DNA from: Chrysaora quinquecirrha
Lineage: Eukaryota > Cnidaria > Scyphozoa > Semaeostomeae > Pelagiidae
DNA: 64,000 bases
Assembly: GCA_014526335.1 (NCBI GenBank)
Contig: JACTAT010000318.1
Coordinates: forward strand, 22,501-86,500
Direction of reading: 5' to 3'
Shown: piece by piece, positions 38,158 through 49,672 of the stretch
Numbering within the stretch: position 1 is the first letter of the stretch
How the letters are laid out: the number at the start of each line of letters is the position of its first letter
Position numbers and translations under genes: made by a program
The notes under the pieces: model-generated
The model's database searches: none
What the model was told of the DNA's origin: nothing
What the model saw: only the letters and a program-made list of their open reading frames with translations

Positions 38158-38454
38158 GACACCGTATAAGACATTATAGTCATGACTTATCATGACAAGC
38201 CTTTGATATTTAGTAGTGCGACATTTCGGGAGAGATCCGTCTCCCATCATCGGGCAATGAGAAATGTGGTTTCTTTCCTATTGATTGCAAAGGTCGGATC
38301 GAAAGGTGCGAGAAAGCTCGAAATTTTTTGGCGCTCAATTTCTAAAATTTGTGGCGCCAAAGTTGTGGTGCGTTCATTCTCTCCGAAACGTTGCCCTACT
38401 AAATATCAAAGGCTTGTCGTGATAAGTTTTAACTGTCATGTCTAATACGGTGTC
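38158..38454. mobile_element. 297-bp MITE in DEK copy 1 intron 9
   Basis: Ends 'gacaccgtataagaca' and 'tgtctaatacggtgtc' are inverted. The inverted repeat continues inward to about 58 bp, including 'aagcctttgatatttagtag' against 'ctactaaatatcaaaggctt'. Copy 2 lacks it at the equivalent place (about 47760), so it arrived after copies 1 and 2 separated, or was lost from copy 2. Confidence 0.75.
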
Positions 38455-39189
38455 AGAAACAGCCTTGATAAGTCCGAATATATTTACTTTGATATATGTG
38501 CATTGGCATGAGAAACCATACAATAACTCTTGAAGCAAAGATTCTTGAAAAAAATTGTAATAGAGTACTAGAAAATCTAGGTACAAATACTAGAACAACA
38601 ACAAATTTGGTGATGGAACTAAAAAATAAATCATACACCTAACGCTTACTTGCCCTCGATCTCCCAATATAAGAAGGCTTGGAGATATAATTACAACTTT
38701 TGAAATACTATGTGGCATGATTGACACTGATAGAAAACGATTTTTTGAACCAAGTACTTCAATAACAAGAGGACACAATCTGAAGCTTTTCAAATTTGCT
38801 TCATCGTGGAACGTTAGGAAGAATTAGTTCCTAAACAGAGTAATAAACGAGTGGAACAATTTGCCAGCAACCGTTATAAATTATAGAGTTTGAGAAATTA
38901 TAAGACGATTTCGGCGGTAAAGAGAAGCACAACTGTGAATAATGAACGCCAAACGGTTTAATAGGCCGATGACCTCCTTATCCCTCAAAATATCATGCTA
39001 TTATTATCTAGGAAATAATTCTTTGAAAGGAGAGATGTTATATTGTATTTTTTAAAATACAGTTTTTTAAATGCTTCTATGAATGATCAGTTTGTGATTA
39101 GGTTTTTGCTTTCCTTTACAGAAAGTTCCAGCAACAGGTAAGCAAAACTCTTTAGATTATTTTAAGCAACTACATAGCATAGCAAATTC

Positions 39190-39868
39190 GTAAACCGTGC
39201 CAACATGTTGGCCAACATCGTCACCAGTAATTGTCGGCCAACATGTTGGTACGGTTTGCTATAGATGTTGTCCAAACAAACAACATATTGTCAAAGAAAA
39301 AAACTTGGTTCAATATTTTTAAACATTGATGCGTTAGCAAGGTTTATAGTGACTAACATGCTGGCACAAAATTTTAATTTCGGACGTTATCTCGGAGACC
39401 TTGAGGTGAGAAATACAGTGCCTGCCAAAAGTCCTTGGAAAACCCCCGTAATTTCACCAGAATATGACTCCTCTTTCTTTTCTTGATGGGAAGTACAGAA
39501 AATTAGCCCCCTCCCCCCAAAAATGTTGTTCTATTCGTGTACAGTGTGAGCTTTCATAAGATTCATTGCGTGTTGTCGTGGGGTATTCCAAACCGCGGCA
39601 AATCAACATTGTTTGAGGGGGAGGGGTTTCTTATGCTGCCAGTGGAGTGAAAATTGTCCAAGTGTTCCAAGCCATTTGGCAGGCATTGCAGACTTAAGCT
39701 TGGGGTTTGAGTTGGACCACGAGTTTTTTCCTCTTCGTTGTCAACTAAATGAGCGAGCAACAAACAAACAGCTGCTGCCTTTTCGGCCATTATTGCAAAA
39801 GATCATTTACAACATCCAAAACAACTCAGGTGTTGAGATGGTATGGCAAACTGTACCAACATGTTGAC
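39190..39868. mobile_element. Element with 'CCAACATGTTGG' ends, copy 1 intron 10
   Basis: The left end is a near-palindrome ('accgtgccaacatgttggccaac...gtcggccaacatgttggtacggt'), and the right end 'caaactgtaccaacatgttgacc' is its inverted match. The identical arrangement is at 48355-49028 in copy 2. DEK copy 3 has a 120-bp intron here without it. The frames inside (39613-39867, 39563-39790) are not credible genes. Confidence 0.7.
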
Positions 39869-39980
39869 CTTTTTTCAGCCTTTTTAAATTTTTCTTGAAG
39901 ACAATTAAATTAAACTGTGTACGGATAATATATAATCTATTTATTTTTTAGCCAAAGCTAAACCAAAGAAAAAGAGAAAG

Positions 39981-40518
39981 GTTTGTCATAATTATTTAGA
40001 AATTCTTAAAAATATCATTATCATTAGTATCGTCATTATTTTCCAATAGGATCGTCAAGGAGGGTTTGCCGGGTTTGCCGGGTGCAGGCCCCGTGTTTTG
40101 GCTTCTGGGGGCCTGCAAGAAGTCAAACAGGTATTTTTCTCACTGCCAATTTTCCGTCAAGAACTTTTTGAGGCCTGCCGATCCATGGTAAAGGATTTAG
40201 CTTAAAAACGAACCAAACAAGCATTGGTTTGACTTTGAACTTAGTTGTTGAATTAGTGACATTTCGAAGCATATCCACCCAAAAAGTGTAATGTTTCAAT
40301 TGAATTCTTCATAGGAGGGTGTGGGAAAAGCAAAAACGGCTTGTTCAAACATTTTTTAGGGAAGTCTTAGATGCATAGCCCTGGCAAAGCCACCATACAG
40401 AAAACACTTTTCCATCTATTCGGAAACATAAAAGTTGAGCATTCTTCTGCAGCGAAGTTATTCGAATGTGCACCTCGTAGACCAACTGGGTCCGTGTTTT
40501 ATTTTTCAACAAAGGCAG
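39981..40518. other. Intron 11 of DEK copy 1
   Basis: The part to about 40455 is shared with copy 2 (49142-49640) and includes 'ggagggtttgccgggtt...ttttggcttctggggcctgcaag'. The end ('ctgcagcgaagttattcgaa...ctgggtc') resembles 58880-58935 in copy 3 and meets exon 12 after a deletion. Confidence 0.5.
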
Positions 40519-40655
40519 TTTTAAGTGGTGATGATGATGATAATGATGTCGAGAGCAATGACGAAGATGCCGATAATGAAGAGGAAGAAGACAAAAATGA
40601 AGAAGAAGAAGAAGAAGAAGAAGAAGGCGATGAAAAAAGCGAAGGTAAAAAGAAG

Positions 40656-41288
40656 GTATGAAATCGTTGAGAAGTGTGTTATGGTTGATGCTCTCAGAAG
40701 AAGTTTTTTAGAGCTTTTCCTTCTGACACTCCTCGGAGTATAAACGTCAGAAACAGACAGAAGCAATTGAAACAAGTGCAAGCAACGTTCCTGGAACGAT
40801 GCAGGCTCGACACTTAGCATAACGATGTACTAGGATGCGTACAGTGTCAATTTTCTGTTTTCTCTGGACCTCAGTTGCAAGTTCTATCCGTCGGGTTTGC
40901 AAACGAGACGAGGATCATTGGCCTTGTAGTCAAGTTAGTCAAGTTCACATTTGACAATATCTTGCAGTTGGTCAACGCGTAAATCAATGCCGTGCGGCAA
41001 ACCAACATGGACGTAGCATGATTTCAACTCTAGCTAAAATCACTAATTGATTCAGACCTTGTGCTACTGCCATGCCAGAACTTATTTCTATGACACCGTG
41101 CAACACCGACACGACATCCGAACTAGGGCTTACAATTGCCAAAATTTAGAAAACAGTGTCAGTAATCTTTATCTAACCTCTTTTCTAGTAGAAAAGCTTT
41201 CATACGATGCCAGCATTAATTTTCTAAAATTTTTGTCATTAACAGGGGTCCCAATGTTTTTCACCTTGTTATTTCAATTTTATTTTAG
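40656..41288. other. Junction between DEK copy 1 and copy 2
   Basis: To about 41190 it matches copy 3 intron 12 (59405-59940). From about 41232 ('ttgtcattaacagg') it matches intron 3 of the other copies (53963 onward). The break between them marks the tandem-duplication junction. Confidence 0.7.
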
Positions 41289-41464
41289 GGTAGAGGCTTG
41301 AAGCTTGGAGACATTGAAATTGGTAAGATTGTAAATTTTTCAAGCCAGGCTTATTCATTTTATTCTGTCCCTCTTCCTTTGTATTCTTTTATTCCTTAAA
41401 AGTACCAAATCCAGAACCCTTTCTTGTCCCCAACATGTTTTTATGATTTAACCTTAATTCCATT

Positions 41465-41815
41465 AAATACTGGTGAAGGTGGAGGTGAAGTGATTTTTAG
41501 CATCAGCCATTGGGATCTCTGTGGTAGGTTAACTTATTGAAATCTCAACCATGGCTGTGACACTATTGTAACTGGGGTTTGAACCTCCACCTTGCTGAGC
41601 TTTGGATACCACGAAGGTGCTGTGGCGTCGTGGTGTAATCCAGCTGACTCGTGGTGTCAGAAGCTCAGTGTGGTCAGGGTTTGAGCCCAGCCACGGTAGC
41701 ATCACAGCCAGGGTCAAGGTCTCGATTAGTTAACCTACTACTGAGATCCTAGCGACTGGCGCTAAAACACCATTTCACCTTCACCACAAGCCAGCTCGAT
41801 AAGACCACTTTGCCA
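41465..41815. mobile_element. Two facing SINEs of family 2
   Basis: 'ggtgaaggtggaggtgaagtgatttttagcatcagccattgggatctctg' on + is followed by a reverse copy ending 'ctgagatcctagcgactggcgctaaaacaccatttcaccttcacca'. Between them a tRNA-like head shows A-box 'tggcgtcgtggtgtaatcc' and B-box 'ggtttgagccc'. Introns 4 of copies 1 and 3 are about 100 bp and lack them. Confidence 0.7.
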
Positions 41816-42094
41816 ATGCACATTCACTGGATGTCTGTCACACCAAGCTTTATAATTCATACCTCAATTCAAACATTAATGAGGACTTTTTGTCTTAACT
41901 TTTAATTTTGAATTCTTTTCCAGTCAAATATGAGTTAGATCGAACCTTGTCAAGTGAACTGAAGCCATTGCATAAGTTGCTGTATGGAAGAGAAGGGAAG
42001 GTAAGGAAAGCTGTAAAATGTTTTAAATATATTTCTCATCAATCTTATCCCAAATGACATAAAAACACTGTCTACTATAATAAAAATCCCTTTG

Positions 42095-42340
42095 TTCCAT
42101 GATCCACAGGTCTGCAGGGCCCTTGAGAGGTAGCCAGGGTCCCTGGGTAAAGCAATTGTACATGACCCTGATGGGTTTTTTTGGGGGTAGCATCAGCATT
42201 AATTTTAATTTCTGGGATCCATTCATTGCCCTAGCCCCAGCCTTTTACAACAATGGACCCCCCTTTTTGATGGTACTGCAGGTCTATGTTTTCACTATCA
42301 TATGTCACAAAAGAGGAGTAAATTTTTTTATGTGCTAATT
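42095..42340. repeat. Intronic block, DEK copy 2
   Basis: Counterpart of 36030-36290, with scattered substitutions. Confidence 0.6.
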
Positions 42341-43303
42341 AATTACCTATTTTTCAAAAATTCTAATTTTAAACTTTGTTTATGTTCGCTTCTTGCGTTT
42401 TGTAGACAACAATGGTAAAGAAAAATATAAGGGCATTTTGTGGATTTCCTTATGACACTGTAAGTCTGAAAATTGAAAAGTTGTTATTTATATCCCATTT
42501 AACTGAACTCTTCATGTCTTAAGCAATAAGTAATACTGTAGAGCTTCTAAGCTTTTCTGGATAATATGGATAGTATCCTTACTGTTGAAACAAGCAAGCA
42601 AGCAATCTGTCTCTAATGTGTCTGATTATTCTAGCCCTCCATGTAATTAGACCATTCCAGGAATAATTAAGGTGCTGATTTAAGGCACATTAGCCCAAAT
42701 TTGACTATGGTTATGTCTGCTGCATTTAATGCTTCTTTGCTTCTATGCTTCTTTGACATGTGGAGATATTCTCTGCATTGGGTGGTCTAGTAATATTTAA
42801 ACTAAAATTGTCTTAACTCCATCTAAATCCATCTAACTCTAAAACAAAAGGTCTAGAATGCATCTAAATATTTTAGATGTTACCTGATTTCTGTCATGTG
42901 TCTAATTAATCTTTCTGATGGTCTAATAAAAGGAGAAAACAAACTAAATTATTAGAATCAATAAAAGACGGTATATACATTAAAAATAGTTAAAATGAGC
43001 AAAGCTTTTGGTAAAAATATTTACATCATCAAGCTCTAATGTACAAGTAAATTACAAAATTTATATTCATTATGGCACCTCGCTTTTTACTCGATAAATT
43101 ATTAGACTTTTTAGACACCGAATGGGCACAGTCTCTTGCTTACTGTGATATGATGTTTTCTTGCTTTGGCAGGACTCTAAAGAATATTCAAATCTTCAAT
43201 GGAGTCTGGAAAAGTGAGCTTTCTTTTGTGCACATCTTTCACGTTTCATCATTATTTCTACAAATGTGATTAATCAACATAGGTTCTTCATCATCTAACA
43301 CTC

Positions 43304-46300
43304 ATCATTCCATAACATCTCATACACAAACTATCCCACGAAATAAATCTCCCCCAATTAACGGACCATCTGGCACCCTATCTTCCATTTTGTCAAGAAA
43401 TACCAACGAAAATATCATACAGACCAACTCAACTAAGCCTGTCAACACTTCAACTATTCCCAAATCTCGCACTCAACAACCAGCAACTCAAAATCCGCAT
43501 CGCCCTCGGATTCCTGATCACCAAGACCTTTCGTCGAGAAAACAAAGCATAGTGATAGTAGGAGACTCGATAATTAAGAATGTCATGCCGCACAAACTCT
43601 CGCGATCATTGCAATCCTATGTCAATAGAATAAGCATTGGGGGAATGAAAGCAAGAGAAATGAAACATTATATCATTCCAAGCATTGAGAAACGACCAGA
43701 TGCTGTGGTTCTACACTGTGGCATAAATGATCTGATGAACTCCCCCGACCATCCACAACAAATCGGCGAAGAAATTAAAGATGTGGCGATGACGATCAAA
43801 AGGCAAATACCAACATGCAGTATTTTTATTTCAAGTATAGCAAACCAAGTTAAGTATCCTAATCTTAATGAAAACGTGCGTGAATTAAATAGCATTTTGC
43901 TCAATGTATGCGAAAGCAATAGCTTTCAATACATTGATAATAGTAACATCATTCAAGAGGACCTTAACAATAGCGGACTTCACCTTAATAAAAAAGGTAG
44001 CACTAAACTTGCCTGCAACTTCAGAGATTGCATTAAAGCGAATCAGCGTGCATGACTTAACTAATGAGAGCAATGAAATGGTTAACAATTACAATGAACT
44101 GAAAGAAGCCAGGTTAAGAAACCCGAAAAATCCGATTCTTGCTCACTTAAACATAAATAGTTTAAGAAATAAGTTTTGCGAGCTGAAAGATCTTATTGCT
44201 GCAAGCTCATATGATTGCATTGTTATTAGTGAAACAAAACTCGACGAAACATTCTCTACTGCACAATTCCTTGTCCCCGGGTACAAAACACCTTATCGTG
44301 CGGACAGAAATTCTTACGGTGGTGGTTTACTCGTTTACGTTAAAGAATCTCTCAAATGTAAAAGACTTGAAAATTTTGAGGAAAAGGGGATTGAAAGCAT
44401 CTGTTTTGAAATAAACCTTCGTAAGGAAAAATGGGCTATTGTTGCTACCTATAATCCACCAAATGCTAGCAATGAAATTTTAAAACTCTCTTATTAAATC
44501 AGTTGATAAATGTAGTTCAAATTACGATAATTTTATTGTTATAGGCGATCTTAATCTTATCCCCTCTAATCAATATCTTAAAACGATATGCTCTTCTTTA
44601 GGGTTAACTAATCTTATCAAAGAACCAACATGCTATAAACCAAACTGTAACCCCTCATTAATTGACGTTATATTAACTAATAGAAAACATAATTTTAAAA
44701 ATAGTCAAACGATCGAAACAAGTCTAAGCGACTTTCATAAACTAATTCTTACTACATGGAAAACTTCACTCCCAAAACACCATCCTAACATTATACACTA
44801 CAGAGACCTGAGTAATTTTAATGAAAATGCTTTCTGTCGAGACTTGTCAGAAGCACCCTTTCATCTTTGCGAGCTTTTGCAGGACAGTAGTGAAGCTCTC
44901 GACTACTTTCAAGAAATCTTTATTGGCATTGTTAATAAACATGCTCCCTTAAATCTAGAGTAGTACGAGCAAACAACAAACCTCTTACTAAAATTCATCG
45001 AAAAGCAATCATGTTAAGAACCAAGCTGAAAAATGCTTATAATAAATGCAGGACAAACGAGAACTTTGAAAAATATAAAAGCAGCGTAATCATTGTGCAA
45101 ATCTTAGACAACGTTTGAAATCTGATTATTTCACAAAAATTTGCCAAAATGGTACGCTAGACTCAAAAACGTTCTGGAAAAAATTAAAACCATATTTCTT
45201 TAGTAAAGGTCACAACGATTCTGAAATTACTATCTCTGAGAATGACTGTCTTGTTAGTGACCCTCAATCAGTAGCTGAAATTATGAATAAACATTTCGCA
45301 AGTATTGGTAAAATAAACAAACCAAATGGGAAAGAGGGAGACAGTGATCATCTATCAATATCAGATATTGTAAGAAACTTTCAGAACCATCCGAGTATTA
45401 GAAAAATCAAAACTTGTTTGCCTGATAATAAAACCTTAAAAATTACACCAGTGCCAAGAGAGGCACTGAGGCACATAATTAACAAACTTGACCATAAAAA
45501 GCAACTGGGCACGATATGGTAAATGCTAAATTTCTAAAAATCTCCGTTAATATCATTCTACAGCCATTACTCGATATTCTAAACAAATGTATCCTACAAG
45601 GAACCTTTCCTAAATCCTTGAAAAAAGCCGTAGTTACACCGGTATATAAGAAAAAAGATCCTTTTAATAAAGAGAACTATAGACCTATCAGTTTACTAAC
45701 AACCTTCTCTAAAGTGTTCGAAAAAGCTATCGAGCGTCAACTCTCTCCTTTCTTCGAAGATAAGTTTTCAAAATATCTATGTGCTTACAGAAAACATTTT
45801 CTTCACAACATGCTCTCTTCAGATTAATAGAAGACTGGAAATCAGGACTTGAAAAAAATAAGCATATAGGTGCAGTCCTCATGGACTTATCTAAAGCCTT
45901 CGACTGCCTCCCAAAAAACCTTCTTCTTGCAAAACTACACGCTTATGGAGTGGATCAAGGATCTCTATTGCTTATACAAAACTATCTATCTGACAGAGAA
46001 CAGAAAGTAAAAGTTAAAGGAAGATATAGTTCTTGGGGTAAACTAGGACAAGGAGTCCCACAAGGATCGATTTTAGGACCACTTCTTTTCAATGCTTTTA
46101 TTAATGATATTTTTTACAACCTTACTGAGGGCTCTCTGTGTAATTTTGCGGATGATAATACAATATCTATAACTGCTAATAGTACTGGCGAATTATTAAA
46201 TCTAATAAAATCAAACACCGAAAATTGCATTAAATGGTTTAAAGAAAATGAAATGACTGCAAATCCATCTAAATTTCAGGCAATTACTATTGGTAATAAA

Positions 46301-47079
46301 GATAGAAATATAGATGAATTTGAAATTGATCCTAATTTTAGCATAAAAGTAGACAGTACTGTTACACTCCTTGGAGTTGAATTGGATGAAAACTTAAAGT
46401 TTGATTCTCATATTGACAAAATCTGCAAGAAAGCAGCTAAACAGCTCAACTCACTCAAACGTATTGCGAAATACATGGGTGATAAAGAAAAAAAGATAAT
46501 CATTAATTCTTTCATACTATGTCATTTTAACTATTGCCCATTGATATGGATGCTATGTAACAAGAGTTGCCAAGATAAACTTGAAAAATAAATGAAAGAG
46601 CTTTACGCTTAGCATACTCAGACTATACTTCCTCGTATGAAATCTTGCTTACAAAATGCAATGAAACTACCATCCATATTCAATCGATCAGGCTTCTAGC
46701 ATTAGAAATCTACAAGACTTTAAATAATCTTAATCCTGTATTTATGAGGGATTATTTTATACCAAAGCGAGTAGACCACGATCTCCGCAGAACGAACCCT
46801 CTACAAATACCAAAAGTTAGAACAACCGCTTACGGTATAAATTCTTTATGTTTCCAGGGACCAAAAATCTGGAACGCCCTTCCTGCTGAAACTAAATCAG
46901 CCCAAAATATAAAACAGTTTAAAAGTTTTACGAAAAATTGGTTTCTAAACAATAAATGCGCTTGCTCATATTGCAATAAGTCATAGCCAATGCAATCTCT
47001 GAGGTTGCTCAATGTTAGTATGAATTAGTGAAGTATCACTATCGTAGCACTAACAGTAAATAATTATTATACTATACTA
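43304..47079 (+). mobile_element. CR1/L2-like non-LTR retrotransposon, decayed
   Basis: ORF1 (43390-44055) has a low-complexity N-terminus and an SGNH/GDSL-type esterase domain: GDS at residues 58-60, GIND near 116 and a late SGLHLN block. ORF2 starts near 44080 with an APE endonuclease (LNINSLRNKF, ISETKLDE, YGGGLLVYVKE) and continues with reverse transcriptase pieces (NYRPISLL, VLMDLSKAFDCLP, GVPQGSILGP, FADDN) to a C-terminal segment (GPKIWNALP...NKCACSYC) ending at 46986. At least four frame breaks (about 44490, 45520, 45790 and 46590) make it non-autonomous now. The 3' end is an ATACT-type short tandem, with no poly(A). The insertion replaced about 303 bp of DEK copy 2 including exon 8. 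A 5'-truncated relative lies at 61396-61735. Confidence 0.88.
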
Positions 47080-47417
47080 CCAAGTTATGTTAATGTTTTG
47101 CTTTATAACACCTGCTCAATCAAGCCAACGTAATGTAAAGAGAAGACTCTTCAGTTAATTCTGTTGGTCTTCCTGCTCCATCCCTGCAAGTTGATTGGTG
47201 TTTAAAACAAAAAAGTGATTCAGCTTCACTTTCCTGATTATTCATTTCAATCCACATCTGGGTAAATATTAATTGATAATTCTTTTAGTCTGTTTCTAGC
47301 ATTTGTACTCTTAGGCCTGTCAGATGTAGAACACTTTTAAGATTTTCCAAAGATGTTTCTATTTCTTACAATTCTCAAAACTACTGTATAACATTTAATT
47401 ATATTTTGCTTAACAGG

Positions 47418-48288
47418 ATGAATTGAAAGAGAAAGTTTTGAAGTTTTTGATGGAACCATACAAAACTAACAAGGTAAGACTCAAAAGATGGTCAGTTCCT
47501 GCAAATAGATTACTTTATATAAAGTTCCAGACTTGCTTATGTAATAAACAGATGTTGATTATACTAGTTTTCTAATAAGAATACTCTTAAGAAAGTGCCT
47601 AGAGCCTATTTGTCAGAATCTTTAGAAACTCTGCAAGATGGAAAAAAAGGTCCATTGAAATTGAGGAAATACTTATAAACTTTAACATCATATTTCTGTG
47701 GTTTTTCATTATAATGTGCTCCTCAGTGGTTTCTTCTGTATAGATAGCTGAACTAAATTTGATATATGTGCATGAGAAACCATACCATGACTCTTCAAGC
47801 AAAGATTCGTATAAAAAATTGTATTAGAGTACAAGAACATCCAAGACGAGCAACAAATTTGGTGACGGAACTAAAAAATAAATCATACACGGAACGTTTA
47901 CTTGCCCTCGATCTAACCAAGTACTTCAATTATAAGAGGACACAATCTGAAACTTTTCAAATTTGCTTCATCGTGGAACGTTAGGGAGAATAAGTTTTCA
48001 AACAGAGTAATAAACGAATGGAACAATTTGCCAGCAACCGTTATAAGTTATAGAGTTTGAGAAATTATGAGAAGATTTCGGCGGTAACGAGAAGCACAAC
48101 TTTGAATAATGAACGCTAAAGGGTATAATAGGCCAATGACCTTCTTATCCCTCAAAATATCATGTTATTATTATCTAGGAAATAATTCTTTGAAAGGAGA
48201 GATGTTATATTTTATTTTTTAAAATATAGTTTTCTAAATGCTTCTATGAATGATCAGTTTGTGATTATGTTTTTGCTTTCCCTTACAG
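47418..48288. other. DEK copy 2 exon 9 and intron 9
   Basis: After exon 9 the intron follows copy 1 closely but lacks the 297-bp MITE at 38158. It contains the frame at 47766-47984, also present in copy 1 sequence, with no sign of function. Confidence 0.5.
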
Positions 48289-48354
48289 AAAGTCCCAGCA
48301 ACAGGTAAGCAAAACCCTCTAGATTATTTTAAGCAACTACATAGCATAGCAAAT

Positions 48355-49028
48355 TCGTAAACCGTTCCAACATGCTGGCCAACATCGTTGCCAGCAATTG
48401 TCGGCCAACGTGTTGGTACGGTTTGCTATAGATGTTGTCCAAACAAACAACATATTGTCAAAGAAAAAATAGTTGGTTCAACATTTTTAAACATTGATGC
48501 GTGTTTCATGTTTTGCTAACATGCTGGCACAACATTTTCAATTTCGGACGTTATCTCGGAGACCTTGAAATGAGAAATACAATGCCTGCCAAAAGTCCTT
48601 GGAACACCCCGTAATTTCACCAGAATATGACTCCTCTTTCTTTTCTTGATGGGAAGTACAGAAAATCAGCCCCCTCCCCCAAAACAATGTTGTTCTATTC
48701 GTGTACAGTGTGAGGTTTCATAAGATTCATTGCGTGTTGTTGTGGGGTATTCCAAACTGCAGCAAATCAACATTGTTTGAGGGGGAGGGGTTTCTAATGC
48801 TGCCAGTGGAGTGAAAATAGTCCAAGTGTTCCAAGACATTTGGCAGGCATTGCAGACTTAAGCTGGGGGTTTGAGTTGGACCACGAGTTTTTTCTTCGTT
48901 GTCAACTAAAAGAGCGAGCAACAAACAAACAGCTGCTGCCTTTTCGGCCATTATTGCAAAAGATCATTTACAACATCCAAAACAACTCAGGTGTTGAGAT
49001 GGTATGGCAAACTGTACCAACATGTTGA
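48355..49028. mobile_element. Element with 'CCAACATGTTGG' ends, copy 2 intron 10
   Basis: Same insertion at the same position as 39190-39868, so it was present before copies 1 and 2 separated. Confidence 0.7.
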
Positions 49029-49672
49029 CCTTTTTTCAGCCTTTTTAAATTTGTCTTGAAGACAATTAAATTAAACTGTGTACGGATAATATATAATCTA
49101 TTTATTTTTTAGCCAAAGCTAAACCAAAGAAAAAGAGAAAGGTTTGTCATAATTATTTAGAAATTCTTAAAAATATCATTATCGTTAGTATCGTCATTAT
49201 TTTCCAATAGGATCGTCAAGGAGGGTTTGCCGGGTTCATTTCCCCGTCTTTTGGCTTCTGGGGCCTGCAAGAAGTGAAACAGGTATTTTTCTCACTGCAA
49301 ATTTTCCGTCAAGAACTTTTTGAGGCCTGCCGACCCGTACCTAACCTTGGTGAAACTGCAGAAAGGATCCATGGTAAAGGATTTAGCTTAAAAACGAACC
49401 AAACAAGCATTGGTTTGACTTTGAACTTAGTTGTTGAATTAGTGACATTTCGAAGCATATCCACCCAAAAAGTGTAATGTTTCAATTGAATTCTTCATAG
49501 GAGGGTGTGGGAAAAGCAAAAACGGCTTGTTCAAACATTTTTTAGGGAAGTCTTAGATGCATAGCCCTGGCAAAGCCACCATACAGAAAACACTTTTCCA
49601 TCTATTCGGAAACATAAAAGTTGAGCATTCTTCTGCAGCTGAATAGTCCAGCTTGTAAATTTACAATCTTAC

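Larger units (their letters stand above)
34028..40655 (+). pseudogene. DEK copy 1, 3'-truncated
   Basis: Exons with intact borders: 34028-34072, 34213-34282, 35318-35439, 35718-35751, 35854-35930, 36346-36399, 37033-37073, 37244-37307, 37807-37863, 39122-39137, 39952-39980, and a damaged 12th at about 40519-40655. The frame is clean through exon 11: acidic N-terminus, conserved DEK core (KLGDIEIVKYELDR, KPLHKLLYGREG, KKNIRAFCGFPYDS) and the SAP-like segment (RDELKEKVLKFLMEPYKTNK). Exon 12 has lost its 5' part, and using the remaining AG gives a stop at once. The exons encoding the basic tail and DEK C-terminal domain are absent: the copy breaks off near 41190 in intron 12 and copy 2 begins in intron 3. 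A transcript could still make an N-terminal DEK fragment, so it may not be silent. Relative to copy 3 it has Y for D in LLYKP. Confidence 0.8.
41289..49141 (+). pseudogene. DEK copy 2, headless and broken by a LINE
   Basis: Exons recognisable: 41289-41322 (exon 4), 41924-42000, 42406-42459, 43173-43213, 47417-47473 (exon 9), 48289-48304 and 49113-49141 (exon 11). Exons 1-3 are absent because the copy starts inside intron 3, and nothing downstream of exon 11 is kept. Exon 8 (64 nt) is missing with about 300 bp of flanking intron where a LINE sits at 43304-47079. Since exon 7 ends in phase 2 and exon 9 starts in phase 0, skipping exon 8 destroys the frame. Exon sequences are otherwise very close to copy 1 (TTMVKK shared; PYDT instead of PYDS). 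A pseudogene with good certainty. Confidence 0.85.

Noticed and set aside
38182..38445. 87-codon frame in DEK copy 1 intron 9
   Set aside because: It lies within a 297-bp MITE and includes its terminal inverted repeats.
40521..40820. Phe-rich - strand frame (and the counterpart at 59288-59569)
   Set aside because: Antisense of the GAA/GAT-rich acidic exon of DEK.
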